Notes under the pieces: model-generated
The model's database searches: none
Told to the model about the DNA's origin: nothing
What the model saw: the letters and a program-made list of their open reading frames with translations, nothing else
Assembly (NCBI GenBank): GCA_022823305.1
Contig: JAJDXK010000109.1
Span: forward strand, 1-45,642
Origin: Alphaproteobacteria bacterium
Lineage (GTDB): Bacteria; Pseudomonadota; Alphaproteobacteria; UBA828
Length of the DNA: 45,642 nt
Direction: 5' to 3'
Program-made: the position numbers and the translations under genes
In this document: positions 1 through 10,619 of the stretch, one piece after another
Position numbering within the stretch: the first letter of the stretch is position 1
Layout: every line of letters starts with the position of its first letter

Positions 1-1651
<1,651 letters not shown>

Positions 1652-1663
1652 GGCTCGACCTGC

Positions 1664-3457
1664 CTAGTAGACCCGTGCCTTGGGGGGAATGGTCTCGACC
1701 TCGTTGCTGAGCGTCTCGGTGTGCACCGGCCGGTAGTCGAGCCGGGGCTCGCCGCCCTCGCCGTCGAGCCAGGCGACGCTGTGCTTCATCCAGGTCGCGT
1801 CGTCGCGTTCGGGGAAGTCCTCGCGGGCGTGCGCGCCGCGGCTCTCCTCCCGGTTGAGCGCGGAATGGAGCGTGACGCTCGCCTGGCGCATCAGGTTGTC
1901 GAGCTCGATGGTCTCGGCGAGGTCGGAGTTCCAGATCAGCGAGCGGTCGGCGACGCCGATGTCGTTGCGGAAGCCGTCCCAAACGCCGTCGAGCTTGCGC
2001 GCGCCCTCCTCCATGATCTCGCGGGTGCGGAAGACGCCGGCGTGCTCCTGCATGGTGCGCTGCATGTCGAGGCGGATGGTCGCCGTGGGCGTCTCCCCCT
2101 TGGCGTGGCGCAGGCGGTCGAACCAGGCGAGGCTCCGGTCGAGCGCGCCGTTGCCCAACGGCTTGTGCGGGGCGCCGGCCTCGACGATCTCGGCGCAGCG
2201 ATGCGCCGCGGCGCGGCCGAAGACGACGAGGTCGAGCAGCGAGTTCGAGCCCAGCCGGTTGGCGCCGTGCACCGAGACGCAGGCCGCCTCGCCCACCGAC
2301 ATCAGGCCGGGCACCACGGCGTTGGCGTCGCCGTTCCTCACCGTCACCGTCTCGCCGGTGTAGATGCAGGGGATGCCGCCCATGTTGTAGTGGACGGTGG
2401 GGATCACCGGGATCGGCTCCACCAGCGGCTCGACGCCGGCGAAGATGCGGGCCGTCTCGGTGATGCCGGGCAGGCGCTCGTTCAGCACCTCGGCGCCCAG
2501 GTGATCGAGCTTGAGGTGCATGTGGTCCTTCTCGGGCCCGACGCCGCGCCCTTCGCGGATCTCCATGGTGATGGAGCGGCTCACCACGTCGCGCGAGGCG
2601 AGGTCCTTGGCGTTGGGCGCGTAGCGCTCCATGAAGCGCTCGCCCTCGGAGTTCACCAGGTAGCCGCCCTCGCCGCGCGCGCCCTCGCTCATCAGGCAGC
2701 CGGAGCCGTAGATTCCGGTGGGGTGGAACTGCACGAACTCCATGTCCTGCAGCGGCAGCCCTGCGCGCAGCACCATGGCGTTGCCGTCGCCGGTGCAGGT
2801 GTGCGCCGAGGTGGCGGAGAAGTAGGCGCGCCCGTAGCCGCCGGTCGCCAGGATCACCATGTGGCCGCGGAAAAGGTGCAGCGTGCCGTCGTCGAGGTTC
2901 CACGCGAGCACCCCGCGACACGCGCCCTCGTCGTCCATTACCAGGTCCAGCGCGAAGTACTCGATGAAGAACGCCGCCCGGTGGCGCAGCGACTGCTGGT
3001 AGAGCGTGTGCAGGATGGCGTGGCCGGTGCGGTCGGCGGCGGCGCAGGTGCGGTGCGCCTGCTTCTCGCCGTAGTTGAGGCTCATGCCGCCGAAGGCACG
3101 CTGGTAGATCCTGCCGTCGGGCGTGCGCGAGAAGGGCACGCCGTAGTGCTCCAGCTCGATGACCGCGCGCGGCCCCTCCTTGCACAGGTACTCGATTGCG
3201 TCCTGGTCGCCCAGCCAGTCCGACCCCTTGACGGTGTCGTACATGTGCCAGCGCCAGTCGTCCTCCTCCATGTTGCCGAGCGCGGCCGAGATGCCGCCCT
3301 GGGCCGCCACGGTGTGGCTGCGGGTGGGGAAGAGCTTGCTGACGCACGCGGTCTTGAGCCCCGCCTCGGCCAGGCCCAGGGTCGCGCGCAGGCCCGCGCC
3401 GCCGGCGCCGACGACCACCACGTCGTCGTGGTGCTCGGTGATGGGGTAGGCGCTCAT
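1664..3457 (-). CDS. sdhA: Succinate dehydrogenase flavoprotein subunit
   Basis: The 597-residue catalytic flavoprotein of complex II oxidises succinate to fumarate. The FAD-binding motif [11 protein letters not shown] is at residues 16-26. The FAD-linking histidine is H48 in [19 protein letters not shown] and the substrate-domain motif [19 protein letters not shown] are also present. The C-terminus keeps the usual HSVAWLDG and [11 protein letters not shown] stretch. Length is normal for alphaproteobacterial SdhA. The ATG follows the sdhD stop by only 4 bp, consistent with translational coupling inside the sdhCDAB operon. Confidence 0.98.
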   Translation of the reverse strand: MSAYPITEHHDDVVVVGAGGAGLRATLGLAEAGLKTACVSKLFPTRSHTVAAQGGISAALGNMEEDDWRWHMYDTVKGSDWLGDQDAIEYLCKEGPRAVIELEHYGVPFSRTPDGRIYQRAFGGMSLNYGEKQAHRTCAAADRTGHAILHTLYQQSLRHRAAFFIEYFALDLVMDDEGACRGVLAWNLDDGTLHLFRGHMVILATGGYGRAYFSATSAHTCTGDGNAMVLRAGLPLQDMEFVQFHPTGIYGSGCLMSEGARGEGGYLVNSEGERFMERYAPNAKDLASRDVVSRSITMEIREGRGVGPEKDHMHLKLDHLGAEVLNERLPGITETARIFAGVEPLVEPIPVIPTVHYNMGGIPCIYTGETVTVRNGDANAVVPGLMSVGEAACVSVHGANRLGSNSLLDLVVFGRAAAHRCAEIVEAGAPHKPLGNGALDRSLAWFDRLRHAKGETPTATIRLDMQRTMQEHAGVFRTREIMEEGARKLDGVWDGFRNDIGVADRSLIWNSDLAETIELDNLMRQASVTLHSALNREESRGAHAREDFPERDDATWMKHSVAWLDGEGGEPRLDYRPVHTETLSNEVETIPPKARVY

Positions 3458-3461
3458 GCCC

Positions 3462-3845
3462 TCATCCCCCGATCGCGATCACGATCACGGAATAGAGCGC
3501 GGCCAGCCCGAGCACGAGGCAGAGCAGGGCGTTCAGGATCAGCAGCGCCCACTTGCAGCGGCCGTGCACGTAGTCCTCGATCACCACCTGCAGGCCGAGC
3601 TTGAGGTGGTAGAAGGTGGCGCCGAGGAAGAGCAGCATCAGAACCGCCGCCACCGGGCCCGAGAGCCAGTCGACCAGCGCGTCTCGGTCGGCGCCGCCCA
3701 CCACGATCGACCAGAGCGAGCCCACGAACCAGAGCGAGAGCGGCACCAGCAGGATCGCCGTGAGCCGCTGCCCCCACCAGTGGTTCACCCCCTCCTTGGC
3801 CGAGCCCAGGTGGCGTACCTTGGCGAGCGGTGTCTGCAGGGCCAT
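3462..3845 (-). CDS. sdhD: Succinate dehydrogenase membrane anchor subunit
   Basis: Small hydrophobic membrane anchor of complex II, 127 residues from the ATG at 3845 ([19 protein letters not shown]). The sequence [19 protein letters not shown] is the usual start of alphaproteobacterial SdhD. Three membrane spans follow, at about residues 26-48, 56-77 and 97-120. A conserved histidine sits in [18 protein letters not shown], near the haem/quinone site. The reading frame is open further upstream, but that part overlaps sdhC and has no family resemblance, so the internal ATG is the better start. It sits between sdhC and sdhA with tiny gaps. Confidence 0.93.
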   Translation of the reverse strand: MALQTPLAKVRHLGSAKEGVNHWWGQRLTAILLVPLSLWFVGSLWSIVVGGADRDALVDWLSGPVAAVLMLLFLGATFYHLKLGLQVVIEDYVHGRCKWALLILNALLCLVLGLAALYSVIVIAIGG

Positions 3846-3853
3846 GACGCGCC

Positions 3854-4270
3854 TCAGCCGGCGAGGTTGCAGGCGAGCCCCAGGCCCCAGGAGAGCCCGG
3901 TCAGCATGAAGGAGGCCACCACGACAGCAGCGCCCGAGGCGTAGGTCGCGCGCAGCGAGAGGCCCTGGCCCATGTCCCAGAAGAGGTGCCGGATGCCGTT
4001 GCAGAGGTGATAGAAGAGGCACCACGACCACGCCGCCAGCAGCGCGTAGCCGAGCCACGAGGTGAGGAACCACTCGGTCCAGGCGTAGTAGCGCTCGCCC
4101 GCAGCCGCGCTCAGCAGCCAGGCGCAGAGCATCGCCGCGCCGGAGGCCAGGATCACCCCGGTCATGCGGTGCAGGATCGAGAGAACCGAGGTGAGCTGCG
4201 GCCTGTAGACGGAGAGGTGGGGCGAGATCGGTCGCGCTCGCGCGCCGCTGCCGCTGGATTGCTCTGCCAC
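3854..4270 (-). CDS. sdhC: Succinate dehydrogenase cytochrome b556 subunit
   Basis: Cytochrome b subunit of complex II, 138 residues, beginning with a GTG codon. The N-terminal motif SPHLSVYRPQLTSVLSILHR is the SdhC signature, with the quinone-site serine and arginine. H88 in FYHLCNGIRHLFWDMG aligns with the axial haem ligand. Three membrane spans are visible at about 30-52, 68-90 and 108-130. It is the first gene of the sdhCDAB-mdh set. The upstream AlkB-like gene ends 75 bp earlier on the same strand, so an own promoter in that short gap is possible but was not identified. Confidence 0.95.
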   Translation of the reverse strand: MAEQSSGSGARARPISPHLSVYRPQLTSVLSILHRMTGVILASGAAMLCAWLLSAAAGERYYAWTEWFLTSWLGYALLAAWSWCLFYHLCNGIRHLFWDMGQGLSLRATYASGAAVVVASFMLTGLSWGLGLACNLAG

Positions 4271-4345
4271 GAGATCACCCCTGCGATCCGGCCCTTGGGC
4301 GGGCCGTGCCCGTGCGCCCGGTTTAGCCCCGCTCCCGGAAGCGAG

Positions 4346-5011
4346 TCAACTTGGCGGCGTGCGGTCGCAGCGCATGCCGAGGCTGTAGCGCTCCACCGTG
4401 ATGCCGTCGAGGAAGTGGAAGGGGCGGTCCTTGGTCCCGGCGAAGCCCGGCGCCCGCATCAGGATCGCATCGCCCGGCCCCGCCTCGAGCACGCGGGTGC
4501 CGGCGCCGCTGCGCTCGGCGCAGAGGCCGAAGCGGCCGTCGCCGCTGAGTTGCACGAGCACCACCAGGCCGACGTAGCGCACGTGGTCGCGGTGCGGCGT
4601 GATGCCGCGCGCGCCGGGCGGGTAGCGCTGCAGCACCAGGTCGTTGAGCGCGAGCGCCTCGAGCGGGGCCGGGTCCATGGCGGCAAGCGCGTCGGCGACG
4701 AGGCGCTCCACGGCCCCGGTCAGCGTCCAGAGCCGGTGCGGCCGGGGGATCGAGAGGCAGATGTCGAAGCCCTGGTAGACCGCGCGCGCGCCTTCGCCGA
4801 TCACGGGCCTGGCGGCGCGGAAGGAAAGGTCTGCGGCGGAGTCGATGAAGGAACGGCAGGCCGTCGGCGTCAGCACGCGCAGCACCGCGGCATCCTCGCG
4901 TGCCACCCGGTCGAGGGCCTCGGCCATCGCATCCGCACTCGCGCGGAGCGCGGGCACTTCGGCCTGCCCGCCGCCAGTCCCCGCCGCATGTGCCTTGTCG
5001 CTTGCCTGCAT
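4346..5011 (-). CDS. 2OG-Fe(II) oxygenase, AlkB-like fold
   Basis: A 221-residue protein resembling 2-oxoglutarate/Fe(II) dioxygenases. The iron triad can be read as H140 and D142 in ITPHRDHVRY and H199 in RPFHFLDG. R214 in RYSLGMR is placed to bind 2-oxoglutarate, matching the HxD...H...R pattern of the AlkB superfamily. The first 40 residues are variable. The substrate is unknown. AlkB relatives repair alkylated nucleic acids, but this one is diverged and may hydroxylate another target. It sits upstream of sdhC on the same strand, probably by chance or as the head of the transcript. Confidence 0.72.
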   Translation of the reverse strand: MQASDKAHAAGTGGGQAEVPALRASADAMAEALDRVAREDAAVLRVLTPTACRSFIDSAADLSFRAARPVIGEGARAVYQGFDICLSIPRPHRLWTLTGAVERLVADALAAMDPAPLEALALNDLVLQRYPPGARGITPHRDHVRYVGLVVLVQLSGDGRFGLCAERSGAGTRVLEAGPGDAILMRAPGFAGTKDRPFHFLDGITVERYSLGMRCDRTPPS

Positions 5012-5074
5012 GAGCGCTTCCCCCGCACCAGACTATCGCGAAAGCCTCTCCATGCCAGCCCGGCCCGTCACGCG

Positions 5075-5184
5075 CCCACCTCCCCCTGTCCCCCTCCTCC
5101 CGGGAGGAGGGGGAACGTAGACGGCGGCGCTCGTTCTCCCTCTCCTCCCCGCCGGGGGGGAGAGGGCCGGGGTGAGGTGGGGGG
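5075..5184. repeat. Palindromic intergenic repeat, two GC-rich hairpins
   Basis: The gap between the AlkB-like gene and the adenosine kinase holds two strong hairpins. Positions 5090-5113 form a perfect 24-bp palindrome made of CCCCCTCCTCCC and its reverse complement. A second hairpin around 5137-5168 pairs CCCTCTCC with GGAGAGGG. The outer edges (CCCACCTCCCC at 5075 and GGTGAGGTGGGG near 5171) are roughly inverted copies. The composition matches the dispersed palindromic repeats found between genes in many GC-rich proteobacteria. No coding content is seen. Confidence 0.7.
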
Positions 5185-5248
5185 ACTGCGGCTTTGCCGG
5201 TGACAGGCGCGCCCCTATAGTCCCGCCGCCGGATACAGGAGGAAGTGG

Positions 5249-6274
5249 ATGGGGCAGGCTCGACTGGATGTCGTCGGCATCGGCAACGCGATCGTCGATG
5301 TCGTGGCCGGCGCCGACGACGCGCTGCTCGCCGAGGAGGGTCTGCCCAAGGGCTCGATGACCCTGATCGACGGGGCCCGCGCCGACGCGCTGCGCGCGCG
5401 CATGGGGCGCGCCGTCGAGGTCTCCGGCGGCTCGGCCGCCAACACCGTGGTGGGCGCCGCGCGGCTCGGCGCCGCCGCCGGCTACGTCGGCAAGGTGCGC
5501 GACGACGCTGCGGGCGCGGCCTTCCGCCGCGACATCGAGGCCGCCGGCGTCGGCTTCCCCACCCCGGCGGCGGCGGACGGCGCGGCGACCGCGCGCTGCC
5601 TCATCTTCGTCACTCCCGACGCGCAGCGCACCATGGGCACCCATCTCGGCGCCTGCGTCGAGCTCGGCCCCGCCGATGTCGACCCGGACTTCATCGCCCG
5701 TGCGAGCCTGCTCTACCTGGAGGGCTACCTGTGGGACCCGCCGGCGGCGAAGGAGGCCTTCCGCAAGGCGCTCGGCATCGCGCACGCGGCGGGCGGGCGC
5801 GTCTGCCTCTCGCTTTCCGACAGCTTCTGCGTCGAGCGCCACCGGGCGGAGCTGCGCGACCTGGTTGCACGCGATGTCGACGTGCTCTTCGCCAACGAAG
5901 ACGAGGCGGCGGCGCTCTACGAGGTCGGTAGCTTCGAGGATGCGCTCGCCGCCGCCCGCGCCGACTGCGCCATCGCCGCGCTGACGCGGAGCGCACCGGG
6001 CTCGGTGGTCGCCGGCGAGGGCGCGGTGCACGTCATCGAGGCGGCGCCGGTCGCGCAGGTGGTGGACACCACCGGCGCCGGCGACCTCTATGCCTCGGGC
6101 TTCCTCGCAGGGCTGGCGCGCGGCTTCGCGCTCGACCGCTGCGGCCGGCTCGCCTCGCTCGCTGCCGGCGAGATCATCGGCCATTACGGCGCCCGGCCGG
6201 AGGCCGACATCGCCCCCTTCGTGGAGGCGAGCCGGGAAATGCCCAAGGTTAGGCAACGTTGGAGGCCGTCACCG
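5249..6274 (+). CDS. Adenosine kinase, pfkB family (own stop codon lost)
   Basis: Carbohydrate/nucleoside kinase of the ribokinase (PfkB) family, closest in style to alphaproteobacterial adenosine kinase, which phosphorylates adenosine to AMP. The N-terminus MGQARLDVVGIGNAIVDVV, the ribose-binding SGGSAANTVVGAARLG and the anion-hole/catalytic-base motif DTTGAGDLYASGF (catalytic D279) are intact. A good ribosome site (AGGAGG) precedes the ATG. Family members end near residue 330, at about GHYGARPE. Here the frame does not stop but runs straight on into the restriction-modification enzyme that starts at 6275, giving a 1398-residue open frame to 9445. The end given is therefore the junction, not a real stop. 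Kinase function is probably kept if the tail is tolerated. Confidence 0.85.
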
Positions 6275-9200
6275 ATGAGCAAGAATTCAGCCGCTGATTT
6301 GCGCACCTATCGGCGGGAGTTCGCGCAGATATACGCCACGGGACAGGCGACCGAGCACAGCTATCGACACGCGCTCCAGGCTCTAATCCAAGCTCTAGGA
6401 GGAAGTGGTGTTCGCGCACTCAACGAACCGACGCAGATCGCCTGCGGCGCTCCCGACTTCATCGTCGAGCACAGTGGTGTTCCGATTGGCCATGTCGAAT
6501 GTAAGGATGTCGGAGCCGATCTGAACCGCGTCGAGAGAAATGACCAACTCAGGCGTTACCGCGAGGGCCTGCCTAATCTGATCCTGACCGACTATCTGGA
6601 GTTCCGGTGGTACGTGGCGGGCGAGCTTCGCGAGGCGGCACGTATTGGCCGACTCGATAGTCAGGGTAAGGTAGCCTCCGACAAGGCCGGTTCCGAGCGT
6701 GTCAAGGCGGTGTTCGATGCGTTTTTCTCCGCAAGCCCGCCGACCGTCCACGACCCGCGCGAACTCTCCGAACGGATGGCGGCCAAGGCCCGGCTACTGC
6801 GCGACGGCATCGGGCTCATTTTCCGCCAGGAAGGCCAGCGCGGGCCTCTTCACGACCTTCTGAACGCCTATCGGGATGTGCTGATCGGCGGGCTCCAGCC
6901 CGACGACTTTGCCGACTTGCAGGCACAGACCGCCGCCTACGGGTTATTCGCGGCGCGCTGCCTTCACGATCCGAAAGCCGGACCGTTCACGCGCGAGACT
7001 GCCGCTTTTGCGGACACCACGCCCTTTCTTCGCGATGTCTTCGGTCGCATTGCCGGCCCCGGCATCGACTCGCGCATCGCCTGGATCGTGGACGACCTTG
7101 CCCTGTTGCTGGACCGGGCGGACATGGCCGCGATCCTCGAAGACTTCGGCCGTCGCACCCGGCGCGAAGACCCGGTGGTGCATTTCTACGAAGACTTCTT
7201 GGTCGCCTACGATCCGGAACTGCGCGAGGTGCGCGGCGTCTACTACACGCCCGAACCCGTGGTTTCCTACATTGTGCGCAGCGTGGATCGGCTCTTGCGC
7301 GAGCGTTTCGGTCTCGCCGACGGCCTCGCCGAAACCGCTGCGGGCGGGGACGATGGGCGCCCGGTGCTGATCCTCGACCCGGCGGCGGGTACGGGCACGT
7401 TCCTGCGCGAGGTCGTCGCCCGCATCCGCGAGACAATCGAGGGCAAGGGGTTGAGCGGCGCCTGGCCCGACTATGTCAGGCACCATCTGCTGCCGCGCCT
7501 GTTCGGGTTCGAGCTGCTGATGGCGCCCTATGCGATCTGTCATCTCAAGCTCGCGCTCGAGATAGGCGGGACGGACGCTGGATATAAGCTGCCTGACGGT
7601 CAGCGGCTTGGAGTGTTTCTCACCAACACGCTGGAAGAACCGCATGACCGAACCGCCGGAGCGTTGTTCGCCCACGAAATCGCACAAGAGGCTGCAAGTG
7701 CAGACTCCGTGAAGCGCGACAAGCCCGTCATGGTCGTGCTTGGCAACCCGCCCTATTCCGGTCATTCCGCTAACAGGGGTGCGTGGATCGCCGAATTGAT
7801 TGAGCGCTACAAGCGCGGGTTTCCCGAATTGAAGAAGCCGGCGCAGGCGAAATGGCTCAGCGACGATTACGTCAAGTTCCTCCGCTTCGCCCAGTGGCGG
7901 ATCGAACGCACGGGCGAGGGCGTGCTCGGGTTCGTCACCAACCACGCCTACCTGGACAACCCTACCTTTCGCGGGATGCGTCGCAGCCTAATAGAGACCT
8001 TCGACGAGATTTATCTGCTCGACCTGCACGGCAATGCAAAGAGAGGGGAGCGCGCACCCGACGGTAGCAGGGACGAAAACGTGTTTGACATCCAGCAGGG
8101 AGTCGCCATCGGCTTGTTCGTCAAGCGCGCCGAGCCCGGCGACGATCCGGCACGGGTGTTTCATGCCGACCTCTGGGGAGAGCGAGAAGCCGGACCGGAC
8201 GGCGGCAAATACGGCTGGCTTGCGGCCAACGATATCGGGACGACCCGATGGGCGCCGCTCGCACCCAAGCATCCGCTTTATCTGTTCGCGCCGCGCGACG
8301 AGGCGTTGATCGGTGAATACGAAGCATCGTGGACGATTCCCGCGATCTTCTCGCCCAACGGCGACCCCGCGCCGGGAATCGTGACGACGCACGACCAATT
8401 CGCCATATCTTGGACGCCGGAGGAAGCAGCGGCCAAAGTGGAGCGGCTATTGGCCACGGAATCGGAGGCCGAAGCGCGCGAGATATGGCGGTTGTGTTCG
8501 CAAGACCAATGGCAGTACGACCGCGCAAAAAGAGAGCTCGCGGACGGTCATTGGCGCGGGCGAATGCAAGACATTCTGTACCGCCCGTTTGATAACCGAA
8601 CCACCGTGTTTGATCGCAATGTCGCCGTCCACCGGCGCGAGCGCGTCATGCGACACATGCTGGCCGGGCCGAATCTAGGCATCTCAACGACCAGATCGAC
8701 CGAAATTGCGGCAGGCTGGGAGCACGTTTTCGTCTCGAACGCTCTAATTCAGCATCACACGGTATCGCTTAAGGAAGTCAACTACTTGTTTCCTCTCTAT
8801 ACCTACCCGAAGAAAGGACGGGAAGATTTCGGCAGGGGACGCAAGGCGAATCTCGATTTGCAGTTCGTGGAAGAAGCACGCGCGGCCCTCGGCCTCGATT
8901 TCGTTGCCGACGGCGCGGGCGATCTCGCGGTCTCGTTCGGGCCGGAGGACATCTTTCATTACATCTACGCCGTACTCCACAGTCCGGAGTATCGTCGCCG
9001 TTATGCCGACTTCCTGAAATCGGACTTTCCGCGCGTTCCGTTGACCGGCGACCGGGCGCTGTTCGCAACTCTCGTCGGTCTGGGCGGAAGGCTCGCCGCC
9101 CTGCACTTGATGGAAGCCGACGGTGAGGAAGTGCCCACCTTTCCCGTCACGGGCGACAACCGCGTCGGGAAGGTCCACTACACCCTGCCGAACGGTGGCC

Positions 9201-9445
9201 GGCCGGGCCGGGTGTGGATCAACGACGACCAGTATTTCGACCGCGTGCGACCGAGGGTTTGGATGTTCACGATCGGCGGCTATCGTCCGGCGGAGAAGTG
9301 GCTGAAGGACCGCAAGGGCCGGGTCCTCTCCTTTGACGACATCGCATGGTATTGCCGCGTCTGCGCCGCTCTCGCCGAGACGCCCCCGATCATGCGCAGG
9401 ATCGACGATGCCATCAACGAGCGTGGTGGCTGGCCGCTGACCTGA
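6275..9445 (+). CDS. Single-chain restriction-modification enzyme (nuclease-N6A methylase, type ISP-like specificity)
   Basis: A 1056-residue bifunctional restriction-modification protein. Residues 60-77 carry a PD-(D/E)xK nuclease core (P60-D61, then E75-C-K77). The central N6-adenine methylase domain has the AdoMet motif LDPAAGTGTF at about 368 and the catalytic NPPY at 491-494. The C-terminal third (FPLYTYPKKG through VWMFTIGGYRPAEKWL) resembles the specificity domain of type ISP enzymes such as LlaBIII. Unlike true type ISP enzymes, no helicase motifs are seen, so it should act more like a type IIG/IIL enzyme that cuts and methylates in one chain. ATG 6275 has its own GGAGG 9 bp upstream. 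Base composition and codon use are visibly less GC-rich than the flanks, indicating horizontal gain. No partner gene is nearby. Confidence 0.85.
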   Translation: MSKNSAADLRTYRREFAQIYATGQATEHSYRHALQALIQALGGSGVRALNEPTQIACGAPDFIVEHSGVPIGHVECKDVGADLNRVERNDQLRRYREGLPNLILTDYLEFRWYVAGELREAARIGRLDSQGKVASDKAGSERVKAVFDAFFSASPPTVHDPRELSERMAAKARLLRDGIGLIFRQEGQRGPLHDLLNAYRDVLIGGLQPDDFADLQAQTAAYGLFAARCLHDPKAGPFTRETAAFADTTPFLRDVFGRIAGPGIDSRIAWIVDDLALLLDRADMAAILEDFGRRTRREDPVVHFYEDFLVAYDPELREVRGVYYTPEPVVSYIVRSVDRLLRERFGLADGLAETAAGGDDGRPVLILDPAAGTGTFLREVVARIRETIEGKGLSGAWPDYVRHHLLPRLFGFELLMAPYAICHLKLALEIGGTDAGYKLPDGQRLGVFLTNTLEEPHDRTAGALFAHEIAQEAASADSVKRDKPVMVVLGNPPYSGHSANRGAWIAELIERYKRGFPELKKPAQAKWLSDDYVKFLRFAQWRIERTGEGVLGFVTNHAYLDNPTFRGMRRSLIETFDEIYLLDLHGNAKRGERAPDGSRDENVFDIQQGVAIGLFVKRAEPGDDPARVFHADLWGEREAGPDGGKYGWLAANDIGTTRWAPLAPKHPLYLFAPRDEALIGEYEASWTIPAIFSPNGDPAPGIVTTHDQFAISWTPEEAAAKVERLLATESEAEAREIWRLCSQDQWQYDRAKRELADGHWRGRMQDILYRPFDNRTTVFDRNVAVHRRERVMRHMLAGPNLGISTTRSTEIAAGWEHVFVSNALIQHHTVSLKEVNYLFPLYTYPKKGREDFGRGRKANLDLQFVEEARAALGLDFVADGAGDLAVSFGPEDIFHYIYAVLHSPEYRRRYADFLKSDFPRVPLTGDRALFATLVGLGGRLAALHLMEADGEEVPTFPVTGDNRVGKVHYTLPNGGRPGRVWINDDQYFDRVRPRVWMFTIGGYRPAEKWLKDRKGRVLSFDDIAWYCRVCAALAETPPIMRRIDDAINERGGWPLT
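6276..6285 (+). repeat. Left copy of 10-bp direct repeat at R-M gene start
   Basis: TGAGCAAGAA begins at the second base of the restriction-modification start codon. The same ten bases recur at its stop codon (9443-9452), so the foreign gene is bracketed by a direct repeat. Confidence 0.5.
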
Positions 9446-9452
9446 GCAAGAA
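9443..9452 (+). repeat. Right copy of 10-bp direct repeat at R-M gene stop
   Basis: TGAGCAAGAA includes the TGA stop of the restriction-modification gene and matches 6276-6285 exactly. It is a candidate footprint of insertion or of recombination at a microhomology. Confidence 0.5.
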
Positions 9453-9466
9453 CGGCTATCGGCCGG

Positions 9467-10546
9467 TCAGGAGACCCTGGGCAGCACCTCGTTCTTCAGC
9501 AGCGCCATGGACTCGTGCCAGGCCTCGTAGGGCTCCCAGTCGTGGCCCATGGCGAGCAGGGTGCCGAAGGGGCCGATCTCGCCGCGCAGGTCGTTCAGCC
9601 TCTGCGCCACCTCGTCGACGCTGCCGACGATGAAGACGTTGTCCACCATGTACTCCATGGTCACGTCGCTGTCGGCCATGTCGGGGTCGTTCTTCAGCAG
9701 CTTGAGCATGCCGACCTTGGGCAGGAGCCGGAAGAAGTAGTCCCTGAAGTCCCGCGCCAGCACCCCCTCCAGGGCGAGCCTGCGGGCCTCGGCGCCGCTC
9801 TCCGCCACGACGATCTCGCGGGCGACGCGCCATTCGTCGCAGGGGGGCGCGCGGCCGGCCTCCTGCGCGCCGTCGGCGATGGCGTCCCAGTGGGTCTTGA
9901 GCAGAACCGGCGGCACCAGGTTGATGGACATGGGCATCCAGCCCCGCGCCGCCGCCATCTTGAGGGTGGACGAGCGCGGCGAGACCCCGGCCACGCCGAT
10001 CGGCGGGTGCGGCTGCTGGTAGGGGCGCACGTGCGCGCGCAGCCCCACGTCGGTCTCGGTCTCGGGGATGACGAAGCGGAACCCGTCGCTCTCGTAGACG
10101 CCCGGCTCGGGGTCGCTCCAGAGCTTGAGGATCGTGTCGAGCGCCGCCCGGGTGTAGCTCTGGTTGTCGATCGCCGGGTTCTCGCCCCAGTACCCGAAGA
10201 CCTGCATGTCGCCGGGGAAGCTCCCGGTGCCCACGCCCCAGTTGAAGCGCCCCTCCGCCATGTGGTCGAGCTGCGCGATGCGGTGGGCGAGGACGAAGGG
10301 GTCGTGGTTGGGGATGCAGCTCACGCCCGTGCCCAGCCTGATCTGCTCGGTGAGCGGAATCGCCTGGGCGATGAGCAGGTCGGGCGCGGGGATGTTCTCC
10401 CACTCCGAGGTGAAGTGCTCGCCGATCCAGACCTCCGAATAGCCCAGGGCGTCGAGCTGGACGATCTGGTCGAGGTCCGCCTTCAGCGTCTCGGTGAAGT
10501 TCGCACCCGGCGGGTGCAGCGGCATGGTGAACAGGCCGAGTTCCAT
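9467..10546 (-). CDS. LLM-class flavin-dependent oxidoreductase
   Basis: Bacterial luciferase-like (LLM) TIM-barrel oxidoreductase, 359 residues from the ATG at 10546. That start is preferred over an in-frame start 24 bp upstream because a GGAGAGG ribosome site sits just before it. Recognisable features are MELGLFTMPLHPPG at the start, the YSEVWIGEHF stretch on the second strand, HRIAQLDHMAEGRFNWGVGTGSFPGD for flavin/phosphate contact, and a C-terminal GSVDEVAQRL. Members use FMN or F420; the substrate cannot be told. It lies convergent with the foreign restriction gene, whose stop is 21 bp away, so it marks the resident sequence on that side. Confidence 0.85.
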   Translation of the reverse strand: MELGLFTMPLHPPGANFTETLKADLDQIVQLDALGYSEVWIGEHFTSEWENIPAPDLLIAQAIPLTEQIRLGTGVSCIPNHDPFVLAHRIAQLDHMAEGRFNWGVGTGSFPGDMQVFGYWGENPAIDNQSYTRAALDTILKLWSDPEPGVYESDGFRFVIPETETDVGLRAHVRPYQQPHPPIGVAGVSPRSSTLKMAAARGWMPMSINLVPPVLLKTHWDAIADGAQEAGRAPPCDEWRVAREIVVAESGAEARRLALEGVLARDFRDYFFRLLPKVGMLKLLKNDPDMADSDVTMEYMVDNVFIVGSVDEVAQRLNDLRGEIGPFGTLLAMGHDWEPYEAWHESMALLKNEVLPRVS

Positions 10547-10619
10547 CGAAGCCTCTCCGGCGCTGGACATTCAGGGCGGCGCCAGCATAGCGAGCGGGCC
10601 GTCGGCCCGCCAATCGAGC

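Noticed and set aside
5249-9445. The 1398-residue kinase-methylase frame as one designed fusion enzyme
   Set aside because: The second half has its own ribosome site and ATG and a different base composition, so two genes joined by stop loss is the simpler reading; the fusion is kept only as a possible read-through product.
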